Source: Sapria himalayana
Lineage: Eukaryota; Streptophyta; Magnoliopsida; Malpighiales; Rafflesiaceae
Length of the DNA: 64,000 nt
Assembly (NCBI GenBank): GCA_029783825.1
Contig: JAREIK010002024.1
Coordinates: 529,575-593,574 of the forward strand
Direction: 5' to 3'
The position numbers were made by a program, and so were the translations under genes. The notes under the pieces are model-generated. The model saw only the letters and a program-made list of their open reading frames with translations. It searched no databases and had not been told where the DNA came from. Below, one piece after another: positions 12,421 to 25,900 of this stretch (the stretch's first letter is position 1; each line of letters opens with the position of its first letter).

Positions 12421-12443
12421 GCTAGTCGTACTAAGCGACTAGC
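12421..12443. other. Hairpin in LTR copy 1
   Basis: GCTAGTCG is followed by a 7-base loop and then CGACTAGC, a perfect 8-bp stem. The stem is kept without change at 21,606-21,628 in copy 2, while one loop base differs (TACTAAG versus TACTCAG). Possibly an RNA structure of the retroelement leader; the role is inferred only. Confidence 0.7.
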
Positions 12444-12591
12444 GAATCACATTATTTTCGGTGTTTATTTCTCATTTTTTGATACTATCACGGATGGTTA
12501 CTTAATTTGGATATATATATTGCTTGTTTTCTGTTGGATCTGTGTTTCTGTATCTCAATCTCACTACCAGTGTAAGCATAATTTCCCAACA

Positions 12592-15500
12592 ATTATATAT
12601 GGTATACCAGTTAAATGGATCAATTATTTAGGGGTTTTGTCGTTTAGGAGTTTAGCAATTTATGTTTTTATGCATTTAATGGTATATAGGTTTTATTTAT
12701 ATAATAAAAATAAAAATTTTTTTTTGATTTTTTTTAGATTTTCAAAGGTTATAACCTTTGAAATATAATTAATTTTTAAAATCTTTTGAAATGTAAATAC
12801 CATGTATAATTATATTAATCTTATTAATTATATATCATATAAATTAATATAAATAATTTTAATGATAGATATTATAATAATGATCAAAAATTAAATTAAT
12901 AAACTATTATTAATAATATAAATATTAATTAAAATATATTTACACAACACAAAATGATTCAAAATCAAATAAAAATATATTACTAAATAATAATATTTAA
13001 TTTTTAAAATTTTCCATCTTTTTATAAGCTTATATTTTTTTATGATTAAAAATAAATTTTTTAAATAATATCTGTCTCACTCGAAATTTATTTTGTAATT
13101 AATTTATCTAAAAAATTAAAATATAAATAATTAAAATGAATATTTAAAATTATAATAAATAGAAATAAAAATGAGATTTATTATTTATTAAGTAGTATAC
13201 AGTTGTTATAAGGTTTATGTATTTAGGGGTTTCGGGTTTTATGAGCTACTGATTTAAGTAAGTAAACATCTAGAGGTCTATAGGTTTTATTTAAAAAAGA
13301 AATAACAAAAAATTTATTTTTTGTATTCTTTCTCATTTTTTAAGATTATAACCTTTGAAAATATAATAATTTTTAAATTTTTTTCAAAAGTGAATGCAAT
13401 ATTTATTTATAATAATCATAATAATTATATATCATATAAATTCAATATAAACAATTTTATTGATAGATATTCTAATAATTATCAAAAAATAAATTAAAAA
13501 TCTTTTATGAATAAGATTGAAATTACTTAAAATATAATATCAAAACCTAAAATGATTAAAAAGCAATGGAAAATATATTACTTAATAATAATTATTTGTT
13601 TTTAAATTTTCTCATTTTATAAGCTTATCTATTTTTTGATGAAAAATTATTTTTATAAATTATATTTTTAACTAATAATTTATTTTATAATTAATATATA
13701 TATATATAAATAAAAAACTTAACAATCAAAATGAATTTTTTAAATTATAATGAAAACAAATAAAAATGAGATTTATTAATTATTATTTAGGGTATCCCCG
13801 TTTAAACGATTATCTATATAGTGGTATCGGGATTTTGTAGTTTAGTGATTTAAGTGATTAGGCATTTAGTGATTTATAGGTTATATTTAAACAATTAAAT
13901 AAGAAAAAAAATATATTTTTTTTATATTTTAACATGTTCAAAGGTTATAATCTTTGAAAATATAAAATTTTAAAACTTTTTTCAAAAGTGAATATAATAT
14001 TTAGTTATAATAATTATTAAATTTATATATCATATAAATTCAATATAAACATTTTTATTGATAAATATTCTAATAATGATCAAGAAATAAATTAATATTT
14101 ATTATTAATAAGTTAGATATCAATTAAAATATAATTACAAAACTAAAATGATTCAGAAAGCAAAGCAAAATTTATTACTATATAATATTTTTTTGTTTTT
14201 AATTTTTTTATTCTTTTATTAAGTTTATCTATATTTTTTTGTTGAAAAATAATTTATATAAATTATATTTGTATAACTTATAATTTATTTGGTAATTAAT
14301 ATATATATATAAATTAACAAATAAATAATTAAAATGAATACTTAAAATTATAATGAAAAAAATAAAAATGAGATTTATTATTTATTATTTAGGATATACA
14401 TGTTTAAAAATTTATCTATTTAGGGTTTTCGAGATTTAGAAGTTATTGATTTAAGTATCTAGGCATTTAGTGGTTTATAGGATTTATTTAAACAATGAAA
14501 TAACAAAAAATTATTTTTGATATTTTTTCACATTTTCAAAGGTTATAACATTTCAAAATATAATAATTTTAAAATTTTTATAAAATGTGAATAAAATATT
14601 TAGTAATAATAATCATTATAATTATATATAATATAAACTAATTATAAATAATTTTATTGATAGATATGATATCAATTATCAAAAAATAAATTAATAAACT
14701 ATCATTAATATGATAGATATAAATTAAAATATAATTATAAAACCTAAAATGATTCAAAATCAAAGTAAAATTTATTACTAAATAATAATTTTTTTATAGA
14801 TTTTGCATCATTTTATAGCTTATATGTTTTTTTGATGAAAATATATTATTTAAATTATATTTGTATCACTCATAATTTATTTTGTAATTAATATTTCTAT
14901 AAATTATTTAAATTATATTTAAGGTTTATGAGATTGAAGGTTTAAGTATTTAGGGGCTTCAGGATTTAGGAGTTTAGATATTTATGTATTTAGGAATTTA
15001 ATGGTTTATAAGTTTTATTTAAACAATGATATAACAAAATATTTATTTTTGTTATTTTTTCTCATTTTTGAAGGTTATAAACTTTGAAAATATAACAATT
15101 TTTAAATTTTTTTATATGTGAATACTATATTTAGTGATGCTAATCTTAATAATTATATATCATGTAAATTCAATATAAACAATTATATTGAAATATATTA
15201 TATTAATGATCAAAAAATAAATTAATAAACTATTATTAATAAGATAGATATTATTTTAAATATATTTGAAAAACATAAATTTATTCAAAATCAAAGTAAA
15301 ATATATTACAAAATGATACTTTCTTTGATGTTTTGCTTCTTTTTATAAGTTTATATTTTTTGTTATTAAAAGTAAATTATTTAAATTATATTTGTCTTCT
15401 CTATAATTTATTTTTAATTTATAATTCTATAAAAATAAACTAATAAAATATTAAAATGAATATTTAAAATTATAATGAATACTAATAAAATAAAGATTTA

Positions 15501-18500
15501 TTATTTATTATTCAGGATATACTAGCTTAATGGTTTAAGTATTTAGGTATTTTGGGGTTTAGTGAATTTAAGTGTTTAGGCCTTAAGTGATTTATAATTT
15601 TTATTTAAAGAATGAAAAAATAAAAAATTTAATTTTTTGATTTTTTTTTTATTTTTGAAGGTTATAACCTTTGAAAATATAATAATTATTAATTTTTTAA
15701 ATGTGAATATAATATTTAGTAACAATAATCTTAATAATTATATATAATGTAAACTCAATATAAATAATTTTATTAATAGATATTATAATAATGATCAATA
15801 AAAAATTAATAAACTATTATTAATAAGAATGATATAAATTAAAATATATTGCAAAATCTAAAATGATTCAAAATAAAATAAAATATATTACTAAATAATA
15901 AATTTTGTTTTTAAAATTTTGTCTGTTTTTATAAGAATATATATTTTTTGATGAAAAATAAATTATTTAAATTAGATATGTCTCACTAATAATTTATTTT
16001 GTAATTAATATTTCTAGAAAAATAAACTTATAAATAATTAAATAAAAATTTAAAATTATACTTAATAAAATTTAAATTGAGATTTATGATTTTTTATTAA
16101 TGTACACATGTTTAATGGTTTAAGTATATAGAGGTTTTGTCGTTTAGGAGTTTAGCAATTTATGTTTTTAGGCATTTAGTGGTTTATAGGTTTTATTTAA
16201 ACAATAAAATAACAAAAAAAATTGTAATTTTTTCTCATTTTCATTGGTTAACCTTTGAAAATATAATAATATTTAAAATTTTTTGAAATATGAATACAAT
16301 AATTATTTATAATAATTTAATAATTATATATCATATAAATTCAATATAAACAATTTTATTGATAGATAATATAATAATGATCAAAATTTAATTAATAATC
16401 TATTATTAATAAGATATATATCAATTAAAATATAATTACAAAAACTAAAATGATTCCGAAGAAAAGCAAAATATATATTCTATATATAATTTTTTGTTTT
16501 AATTTTTTTTATTTTAAAAAGTTTATCAATAATTTTTTGATGAAAAATAATTTATATAAATTATATTTATCTAACTCAATTTAATTTGTAATTAATATTT
16601 ATATATAAATAAACAAATAAATAATTAAAATGAATATTTAAAATTATAATGAAACAAAATTAGATTTATTATTTATTATTTAGGGATACCGGTATAATTT
16701 AAATTAGATCGGTCTCACTAATAATTTATTTTCTAATTAATATTTCTATAAAATAAATTGATAAATAATTAAAATAAAAATTTAAAATTATACTGAATAA
16801 AAATTAAAACGAGATTTATGATTTATTATTAATGTATACCAGTTTAATGATTTAAGTATTTAGAGGTTTTGTCGTTGGGAGTTTAGTGATTTATGTTTTT
16901 AGGCTTTTAGTGGTTTATAGGTTTTATTAAAAAAAATAAAATAACAAAAAAAATTTCTATAATTTTTTATCATTTTCTTAGGTTATAACATTCGAAAATA
17001 TAATAATATTTAAAATTTTTTGAAATGTGAATACAATATTTAGTTATTTTAATATTAATAATTATATATTATAAAAATTCAATATAAACAATTTTATTGA
17101 TAGATAACATAATAATGATCAAAAATATAATTAAGAAACTATTAATAATAAGATAGATATTAATTAAGAAAATTACAATAGCCAAATCGATTCAAGATTA
17201 AACTATAATATATTACTGTATAATAATTTTAATTTTTAAATTTTTACTTCTTTTATAAGCGTATATATTTTTTTGATTAAAAATAAATTATTTAAATTAT
17301 ATTTGTCGCACTCATAATTTATTTTGTAATAAATATTTTATAAAAATAAACTAATAAATAATTAAAATCAATATTTAAAATTATAATAAATAAAATAAAA
17401 ATTAGATTTATTAATTATTAAGTAGTATATAGCGGTTTAATGGTTTATGTATTTAGGAGTTTACTGATTTACCTATATATGCATTTAGTGGTTTATATGT
17501 TTTATTTAAAAAATAAAATTACCAAACATTTATTTTTGTTATTTTTTGATATTTTCAAAGGTTATATCCTTTAAAAATACAATAAATTTTAAATTTTTTT
17601 CTAAAGTGAATACAATCTTTAGTTATAATAATCATTATATTTATATATCATATAAATTCAATATAAACAATTTTATTGATAATTATTCTAATAATGATCA
17701 AAAAATAAATTAATAATCTATTATTAATAAGAAAGATATCAATTAAAATATAATTACTAAACCTAAAATGATTCAGAAGCAAAGCATAATATATTACTAT
17801 ATAATAATTTTTTATTTTGAATTTTATTTCTTTTAAAAAGTTTTTGTAGATTTTTTTTGAAGAAAAATAATTTATATAAATTATATCTGTCTAACTCATA
17901 ATTTATTCTGTAATTAATATATTTATAAAAATAAACAAATAAATAATTAAAATGAATATTTAAAATTATAATGAAAAAAATGAGATTTATTATTTATTAT
18001 TTAGGGATACCGGTTTAATTTAAATTAGATATTTCTCATTAATAATTTATTTTGTAATTAATATTTCTATAAAAATAAACGGATAAATATTTAAAATAAA
18101 AATTTAAAATTATACTGAATAAAATTTAAAATGAGATTTATGATTTATTATTACTGTATACCAGTTTAATGGATTAAGTATTTAGACGTTTTTCATTTAG
18201 AATTTTAGCGATTTATGTTTTTAGGCTTTAAGTGGTTTATACCTTTTATTTTAAAAAAAATATGAAAAAAAATTTCTATAATTTTTACTAATTTTCATAG
18301 GTTATAACCTTTGAAAATATAATAATATTTACAATTTTTTGAAATGTGAATACAATACTTAGGTATAATAATATTAATAATTATATATCATATAAATTCA
18401 ATATAAACAATTTTATTGATATATATTATAATAATAATCAAAATTAAATTTATAAACTATTAATATTAAGATAGATATTAATTAAAAAATAATTACAAAA

Positions 18501-21202
18501 CCCAAATTGATTCAAAATTATAGTAAAATATATTTCTAGATAACAATTTTTAATTTTTAAATCTTTACTTCTTTTATAAGCATGTATATTTTTTAAATTA
18601 TTTTTTACGCACTCATAATTTATTTTATAATAAAGATTTCTATAAAAATAAACTAATAATTAAATAAAATGAATATTTAAAATTATTATAAATAGAATTA
18701 AATATTGATTTATTAATTATTAAGTAGTATATAACAGTTTAATGATTTATGTTTTTAGGCATTACGGGGTTTTGGAGTTTACTTATTTAACTGTGCATGC
18801 ATTTAATGGTTTATAGGTGTTATTTAAAAAAAATATCAAAAAAGATTTTTTTTATTTTTTGATATTTTCAAATGTTATAACCTTTGAAAATATAATAATT
18901 TTTAAATTTTTTTCAAAAGTGAATACAATATTTAGTTATAATAATCATTATATTTATATATCATATAAATTCAATATTAATATTTTTATTGATAAATATT
19001 CTAATAATGATCAAAGAATAAATTAATAATCTATTATTAATAAGATAGATATCAATTAAAATAGAATTGCAAAACCTAAAATTATTCAGAAGCAAAGCAA
19101 AATATATTACTATATAATAATTTTTTGTTTTAAAAATATTTTTCTTTTAAAAAGTTTATCCATATTTTTTTGATGAAAATTAATTTATATAAATTATTTT
19201 TGTCTAGCACAATTTATTTTTTAATTAATATTTATATATAAATAAACAAATAAATAATTAAAATGAATATTTAAAATTATAATGAAAAAAATATTATTGA
19301 GATATATTATTTATTATTTAGAAATACTATTTTAATTTAAATTAGATCTGTCTCACTAATATTTATTTTGTAATTAATATTTCTATAAAAATAAACTGAT
19401 AAATAATTAAAATAAAAATTTAAAATTATACTGAATAAAAATTAAAATGAGATTTATGATTTATTATTAATCTATACCAGTTTAATGGAATAAGTATTTA
19501 GTGTTTTAGGCTTTTAGTGGTTTATAGGTTTTATTTAGAAAATAAAATAACAAAAAAAGTTTCTATAATTTGTTATCTTTTTCATAGGTTATAACCTTTG
19601 AAATATAATAATATTTACAATTTTTTGAAATGTGAATACAATATTTAGTTATAATAATATTAATAAATATATATCATATAAATTCAATATAAACAATTTT
19701 ATTGATAGATAATATAATAATTATCAAAAATTAAATTAATAAACTATTAATAAAAAGATAGATATTAATTAAAAAATATTTACAAAACCCAAATTGATTC
19801 AAAATTAAAGAAAAATATATTACTAGATAATAATTTTTAATTTTTAAATTTTTACTTCTTTTAAAAGCACATATATTTTTTAAATTATATTTGTCGCACT
19901 CATAATTTATTTTGTAATAAATATTTCTATAAAAATATACTAATAAATAATTAAAATGAATATTTAAAATTATAATAAATAGAATTAAAAATTAGATTTA
20001 TTAATTATTAAGTATCATATAGCGGTTTAATGGTTTATGTATTTTGGCATTATAGGGTTTAGTAGTTTACAGATTTAACCATGTATGCATTTAGTTGTTT
20101 ATAGGTGTTATTTAAAAAAAATAAAAAAAATTAATTTTTTTTTATTTTTTGATATTTTTAAAGGTTATAACCTTTGAAAATATAATAATTTTTAAATTTT
20201 TTCAAAAGTGAATACTATATTTAGTTATAATAATCATTATATTTATATATCATATAAATTACATATAAATATTTTTATTGGTAAATATTCTAATAATGAT
20301 CAAAGAATAAATTAATAATCTATTATTAATAAGATAGATATCAATTTAAATATAATTACAAAACCTAAAATGATTCAGAAATAAAGCAAAATATATTACT
20401 ATATAATATTTTTTTGTTTTGAATTTTTTTTATTTTAAAAAGTTTATCTATATTTTTTTGATGAAAAATAATTATATAAATTATATTTGTCAAACTCAAT
20501 TTATTCTGTAATTAATAATTATATAAAAATAAACGAATAAATAATTAAAATGAAAATTTTAAATTATAATGAAAAAAATAATATTGAGATTTATTATATA
20601 TTATTTAGGGTATACCGGTTTAAAATGATTATCTATTTAAGGTTTTCGAGATTTAGGAGTTATTGATTTATGTATATAGGCATTTAGTTGTTTATAGGAT
20701 TTATTTAAACAATGAAATAACAAAAAATTATTTTTGTTATTTTTTCACATTTTCAAAGGTTATAACATTTGAAAATATAATAATCTCAAAATTTTTTTAA
20801 AATATGAATAAAATATTTAGTAATAATAATCATTATAATTATATATAATATAAACTAATTAAAAATAATTTTATTGATAGATATGATATCAATTATCAAA
20901 AAATAAATTAACAAACTATTATTAATATGATAGATATAAATTAAAATATAATTATAAAATCTAAAATGATTCAAAATCAAAGTAAAATTTATTACGAAAT
21001 AATAATTTTTTGTTTTTAAAATTTTCTTCTTTTTATAAAATTATATTTTTTTTATTAAAAGTAAATTATTAATATTATATTTTTCTGACTAATTATTTAT
21101 TTTGTAATTAATATTTATATAAAAAATAAACCAATAAATATTTAAAATGAATATTTAAAATTATAATGAATACAAATTAAAATGAGATTTAAGATTTATT
21201 AT
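12592..21202 (+). repeat. AT-rich satellite array, segment 4 (forward, between LTR copies)
   Basis: Forward monomers with approximate heads: 12,610 (i), 13,205 (j), 13,795 (k), 14,400 (h), 14,935 (d), 15,520 (e), 16,115 (f), 16,690 (x), 16,845 (c), 17,425 (g), 18,010 (x), 18,165 (c), 18,735 (g), 19,325 (x), 19,480 (c, shortened head), 20,015 (g), 20,615 (h). The run i-j-k-h-d after LTR copy 1 is repeated after LTR copy 2 at a shift near 9.18 kb, with matching private differences. One example is TTATGAGCTACTGATTTAAG at about 13,235 and again at about 22,415. The g/x/c module is repeated more times in this copy. No gene seen. Confidence 0.9.
21198..21202 (+). repeat. Target-site duplication ATTAT, left of solo LTR copy 2
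   Basis: ATTAT directly precedes the TG start of the LTR and is repeated at 21,776-21,780 directly after its CA end. Uninterrupted sites in other subtype-i monomers carry a single ATTAT in the same context (TTTATTATATATGGTATACC at about 53,369). Confidence 0.8.
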
Positions 21203-21775
21203 TGCTGTATATGTAATTTATTTTTTGATAATCTGTTTGTATAACCAAATAATTTTTCTTTTTTAATATTTTCATGTAAGTGTAGGAAAGAAAATATTAA
21301 GAGGCAGGGGATGCAGCAGTAGCACAATAACGGAGGACTCCTTGACCAGATAGCATGCCAAAATTGGAAGAGAGCCTGACCCATCTCATGATCTAACCCT
21401 CTCCAGTTAAATGAACCAAGAGAAATTTTAATATAAAATGTTTAGTAATATTATTTTAGCGTGGCTATTTTTGGACTCGTGGAATTGTTCATCGTCTCTC
21501 TCTTTTCTCTCTGTGCGATTTATCGCGACTATTCTATGTGCTACATATTGTAAGACATTTATGTTTCTTTAATCTATAACACATAAGCATTTTCTGGTAG
21601 ATTTAGCTAGTCGTACTCAGCGACTAGCGAACCAAGTTATTTTCGGTATTTATTTCACATTTTTTGATTCTATAATGGATGATTGCTGAATTGGGATATA
21701 TATATTGCTTGTTTTCTGTTGTTTATGTGTTTCTGTATCTCAATCTCACTACCGTGGAAGCACAATTACCCAACA
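21203..21775 (+). mobile_element. Complete solo LTR, copy 2 (573 bp)
   Basis: Starts TGCTGTATATG and ends CCCAACA, with 5-bp ATTAT duplications on both sides. The ends form a short imperfect inverted repeat (TGCTG against CAACA). It sits at a fixed position just before the head of a subtype-i monomer. Six other i monomers have the same position empty. The interior carries the hairpin at 21,606-21,628 and a reduced pyrimidine tract. No gag or pol lies beside it, so it is a solo LTR, the usual product of LTR-LTR recombination. It has clearly diverged from copy 1 (about one base in ten by eye over the first 160 bases). The small frames at 21,199-21,384 (minus) and 21,705-21,926 (plus) are not considered genes. 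Confidence 0.85.
21606..21628. other. Hairpin in LTR copy 2
   Basis: The same 8-bp perfect stem (GCTAGTCG / CGACTAGC) as in copy 1, with loop TACTCAG. Confidence 0.7.
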
Positions 21776-21780
21776 ATTAT
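21776..21780 (+). repeat. Target-site duplication ATTAT, right of solo LTR copy 2
   Basis: Right-hand partner of 21,198-21,202. It is followed by ATTTGGTATATCAG, the subtype-i head entrance. Confidence 0.8.
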
Positions 21781-22871
21781 ATTTGGTATATCAGTTTAAT
21801 GGATCGATTGTAGGGGTTTTGATGTTTAGGTGTTTAGTAATTTATGTTTTTAGTCATTTAGTTGTATATAGGTTTTATTTATATAATAAAAATAAAAATT
21901 TTTTTTTGATTTTTTTTAGATTTTAAAAGGTTATAAACTTTGAAAATAAAATAATTTTTAAAATCTTTTGAAATGTGTATACCATGTATAATTATATTAA
22001 TCTTAATAATTATATATCATATAAATTCAATATAAATAATTTTAATGAAAGATATTATAATAATGAACAAAAATTAAATTAATAAACTATTATTAATAAT
22101 ATACATATTAATTAAAATATATTTACATAACACAAAATGATTCAAAATCAAATAAAAATATATTACTAAATAATAATATTTAATTTTTAAATTTTTCCAT
22201 CTTTTTATAAGCTTATACTTTTTTATGATTAAAAATAAATTATTTAAATAATATCTGTCTCACTCGAAATTTATTTTATAATTAATTTTTCTAAAAATTA
22301 AAATATAAATAATTAAAATGAATATCTAAAATTATAATAAATAGAAATAAAAATGAGATTTATTATTTATTAAGTAGTATACAGCTGTTATAAGGTTTAT
22401 GTATTTAGGGGTTTCAGGTTTTATGAGCTACTGATTTAAGTACGTAAACATTTAGTGGTCTCTAGGTTTTATTTAAAAAAGAAATAACAAAAAATTTATT
22501 TTTTGTATTCTTTCTCATTTTTTAAGATTAAAACCTTAGAAAATATAATAATTTTTAAATTTTTTTCATAAGTGAATACAATATTTATTTATAATAATCA
22601 TAATAATTATATTTCATATAAATTCAATATAAACAATTTTATTGATAGATATTCTAAGAATTATCAAAAAATAAATTTAAAATCTATTATGAATAAGATT
22701 GATATTACTTAAAATATAATATCAAAACCTAAAATGATTCATAAGCAAAGCAAAATATATTACTTAATAATAATAATTTATTTTTAAATTTTTATTCTTT
22801 TTATAAGCTTATCTATTTTTTGATGAAAAATCATTTTTATAAATTATATTTTTAACTCATAATTTATTTTA

Positions 22872-22910
<39 letters not shown>

Positions 22911-25900
22911 AACTAAACAATCAAAATGACTTTTTAAAATTATATTGAAATCAAATAAAAATGAGATTTATTAATTATTATTTAGGTATGCCCATTTAAA
23001 TGATTATCTATATTGGATTATCAGGATATTGTAATTTAGTGATTTAAGTGTTTAGGCATTTAGTGATTTATAGGTTTTATTTAAACAATGAAATAATAAA
23101 AAAAATATATTTTTTGTTTTTTCACATGTTCAAAGGTTATAATCTTTGAAAATATAATAATTTTAAATTTTTTTCAAAAGTGAATACAATATTTAGTTAT
23201 AATAATTATTAAATCTATATATCATAAAAATATTTTTATTGATAAATATTCTAATAATGATCAAATAATAAATTAATAATCTATTATTAATAAGTTAGAT
23301 ATCAATTAAAATATAATTACAAAACCTAAAATGATATAGAAACAAAGTAAAATATATTACTATATAATAATTTTATGTTTTTAATTTTTTTCTTCTTTTA
23401 ATAAGTTTATATATATTTTTTTGTTGAAAATTAATTTATATAAATTATATTTGTCTAACTTATAATTTATTTCGTATTTAATATTTATATAAAAATAAAC
23501 TAATAAATAATTAAAATGAATATTTAAAATTATAATGAAAAAAATAAAAATGAGATTTATTATTTATTATTTAGGATATACCTGTTTAAAAAATTTATCT
23601 ATTTAGGGTTTTCGAGATTTAGAAGTTATTGATTTAAGTATTTAGGCATTTAATGGTTTATAGCTTTTATTTAAACAATTAAATAACAGAAAAAACTTTT
23701 TTGATATTTTTTCAAATTTGTAAATGTCATGACATTTGAAAATAAAATAATTTTAAAATTTTTTAAAAATGTGAATACAATATTTATTAATAATTATTAT
23801 TATAACTCTATATAATATAAACTAATATAAATAATTTTATTTATAATATTATATCAATTATCAAAAAATAAATTAATAAACTATTATTAATATGATAGAT
23901 ATAAATTAAAATATAATTAAAAAACTAAAATGATTCAAAATCAAAGTAAAATTTATTACTAAATAATAATTTTTTTAAGTTTTTGCTTCATTTTATAAAC
24001 TTATATTTCTTTTTGTTGAAAAATATTTTATTTAAAATATATTTGTCACTCATAATTTATTTTGTAATTATTATTTCTATAAATTATTTAAATTATATTT
24101 AACGTTTACGAGTTTAAAGGTTTAGGTATTTAGGGGCTTCGGGGTTTAGGAATTTAGAGATTTATGTATATAGGCATTTAATGGTTTATAAGTTTTATTT
24201 AAATAATGATATAACAAAATTTATTTTTGTTACTTTTTCTCATTTTTTAAGTTTATAAACATTGAAAATATAACAATTTTTAAATGTTTTTTAAATGTGA
24301 ATACTATATTTAGTTATAAAAATCTTAATAATTATATATCACGTAAATTTAATATAAACAATTATATTGATATATATTATAATAATGATCATACAAAAGA
24401 TTAATAAACAATTATTAATATGATAAATATTGTTTAAAATATATTTACAAAACCTAAAATGATTCAAAATCAAAGTGAAATATTTTACTAAATATTAATT
24501 TTAAATTTTTAAATTTTTGGATCCATTTATAAGCTTATATATTTTTTGATGAAAAATAAATTATTTAAATTATATTTGTCTCACTATTAATTTATTTTTT
24601 AATTTATATTTCTATAAAAATAATCTAATAAATAATTAAAATGTATATATAAAATTATGATGAATACTAATAAAAATGAGATTTATGATTAATTATTTAG
24701 GGTATACCTATTTTATGGTTTAAGTTTATTGTGGTTTTGGGGTTAATGAGTTTATTGATTTATATGTTTACACATTTAGGTGTTTATAGGTTTTATTTAA
24801 TCAATGAAATAACAAAAAATTTATTTTTTTGAATTTTAGTGATTTTCAAAGGTTATAACCTTTGAAAATATAATAATTTTTTATTAGTTCTAAAATATGA
24901 ATACAATACCTAGTTATAATAATCTTAATAATTATATATGATGTAAATTCAATATAAAAAATTTTATTAATATATATTATTTTGATGATCAAAAAATAAA
25001 TTAATAAACTATTATTAATAAGATAGATATTAATTAAAATATATTTCCAGAACCCAAAATAATTCAAAATCAAAGTAAATTATATTACTAAATAAAATTT
25101 TAAATTTTTGAAATTTTGTTTATTTTTATAAGCTTATATTTTTTTCATAAAAAATAATTTATTTAAATTATATATGTCTCACTCATTATTTATTTTGTAA
25201 TTAATATTTCTATAAAAATAAACTAAAAAATAATTAAAATAAATATTTAAAATTATAAAGAATACTAATAAAAATGAGATTTATTATTTATTATTTAGGT
25301 TTTATAGGTTTAATGGTTTAAGTATTTAGAATGTTTTGGAGTTAAGAAGTCTAGAGATTTAAATGTTTAGGCATTTAGTGGTTTATAAGTTTTATTTAAA
25401 TAATAAAATAATAAAAAAATTATTTTTGTGATTTTTATCATTTTTGAAGTTTATAACCTTTGAAAATATAATAATTTTTAAATTTTTTCAAATGTAAATT
25501 TATATTTAGTTATAATAATCTTAATAATTATAAGACATTTAAATTCAATATAAGTAATTTTATTGTTAGATATTATAAAATTGATCAAATAATAAATAAT
25601 AACTATTCTTAATAAGATTGATAGCAATTAAAATATAATTGCAAAACCTATATATAATTATTCAAAATAAAAGTAAAATATTTTACTAAATAATAATTTT
25701 TTGTTTTTAAATTTTTATTTGTTTTTATAAGCTTATATTTTTTTTGATTAAAAATAAATTATTAAAATTATAGTTGTATCGCTCATTATTTATTTTGTAA
25801 TTAATATTTTTATAAAAAATAAATTAATAAATAATTAAAATTAATATTTAAAATTATAATGAATACAAATTAAAATGAGATTTATGCTTTATTATATGTG

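Larger units (their letters stand above)
12091..12591 (+). mobile_element. Solo LTR, copy 1 (lacks first ~77 bp)
   Basis: A non-satellite insert of ~500 bp, aligning base for base with 21,280-21,775. It ends in CCCAACA, immediately followed by satellite ATTATATATGGTATACCAG, the same right flank as the complete copy. The left end is missing: satellite runs to about 12,090 and the LTR starts at GTGCAGG. Visible parts: a pyrimidine tract (12,306-12,327), an 8-bp-stem hairpin (12,421-12,443) and a T/C-rich 3' end. No internal retrotransposon genes are adjacent. The TG...CA form and 5-bp duplication of copy 2 fit an LTR retrotransposon. I cannot decide Copia versus Gypsy, although the CAACA end is common in Copia. 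The 118-residue frame crossing its right edge into satellite is not a gene. Confidence 0.75.

Noticed and set aside
12412..12768. 118-codon frame, longest in the window
   Set aside because: It starts inside the solo LTR and ends in satellite, crossing the insertion boundary. The second LTR copy does not keep the frame.
18817..19026. Frames of the FSNVITFENIIIFKFFS type (18,817; 27,137; 32,445; 50,284)
   Set aside because: They arise from reading through the palindrome in subtypes g and k. Sister monomers have stops or shifts at many positions.
22875..22908. (TA)n run as a replication origin or matrix-attachment site
   Set aside because: It is unique to one monomer and explained by microsatellite growth. 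Nothing else supports a role.
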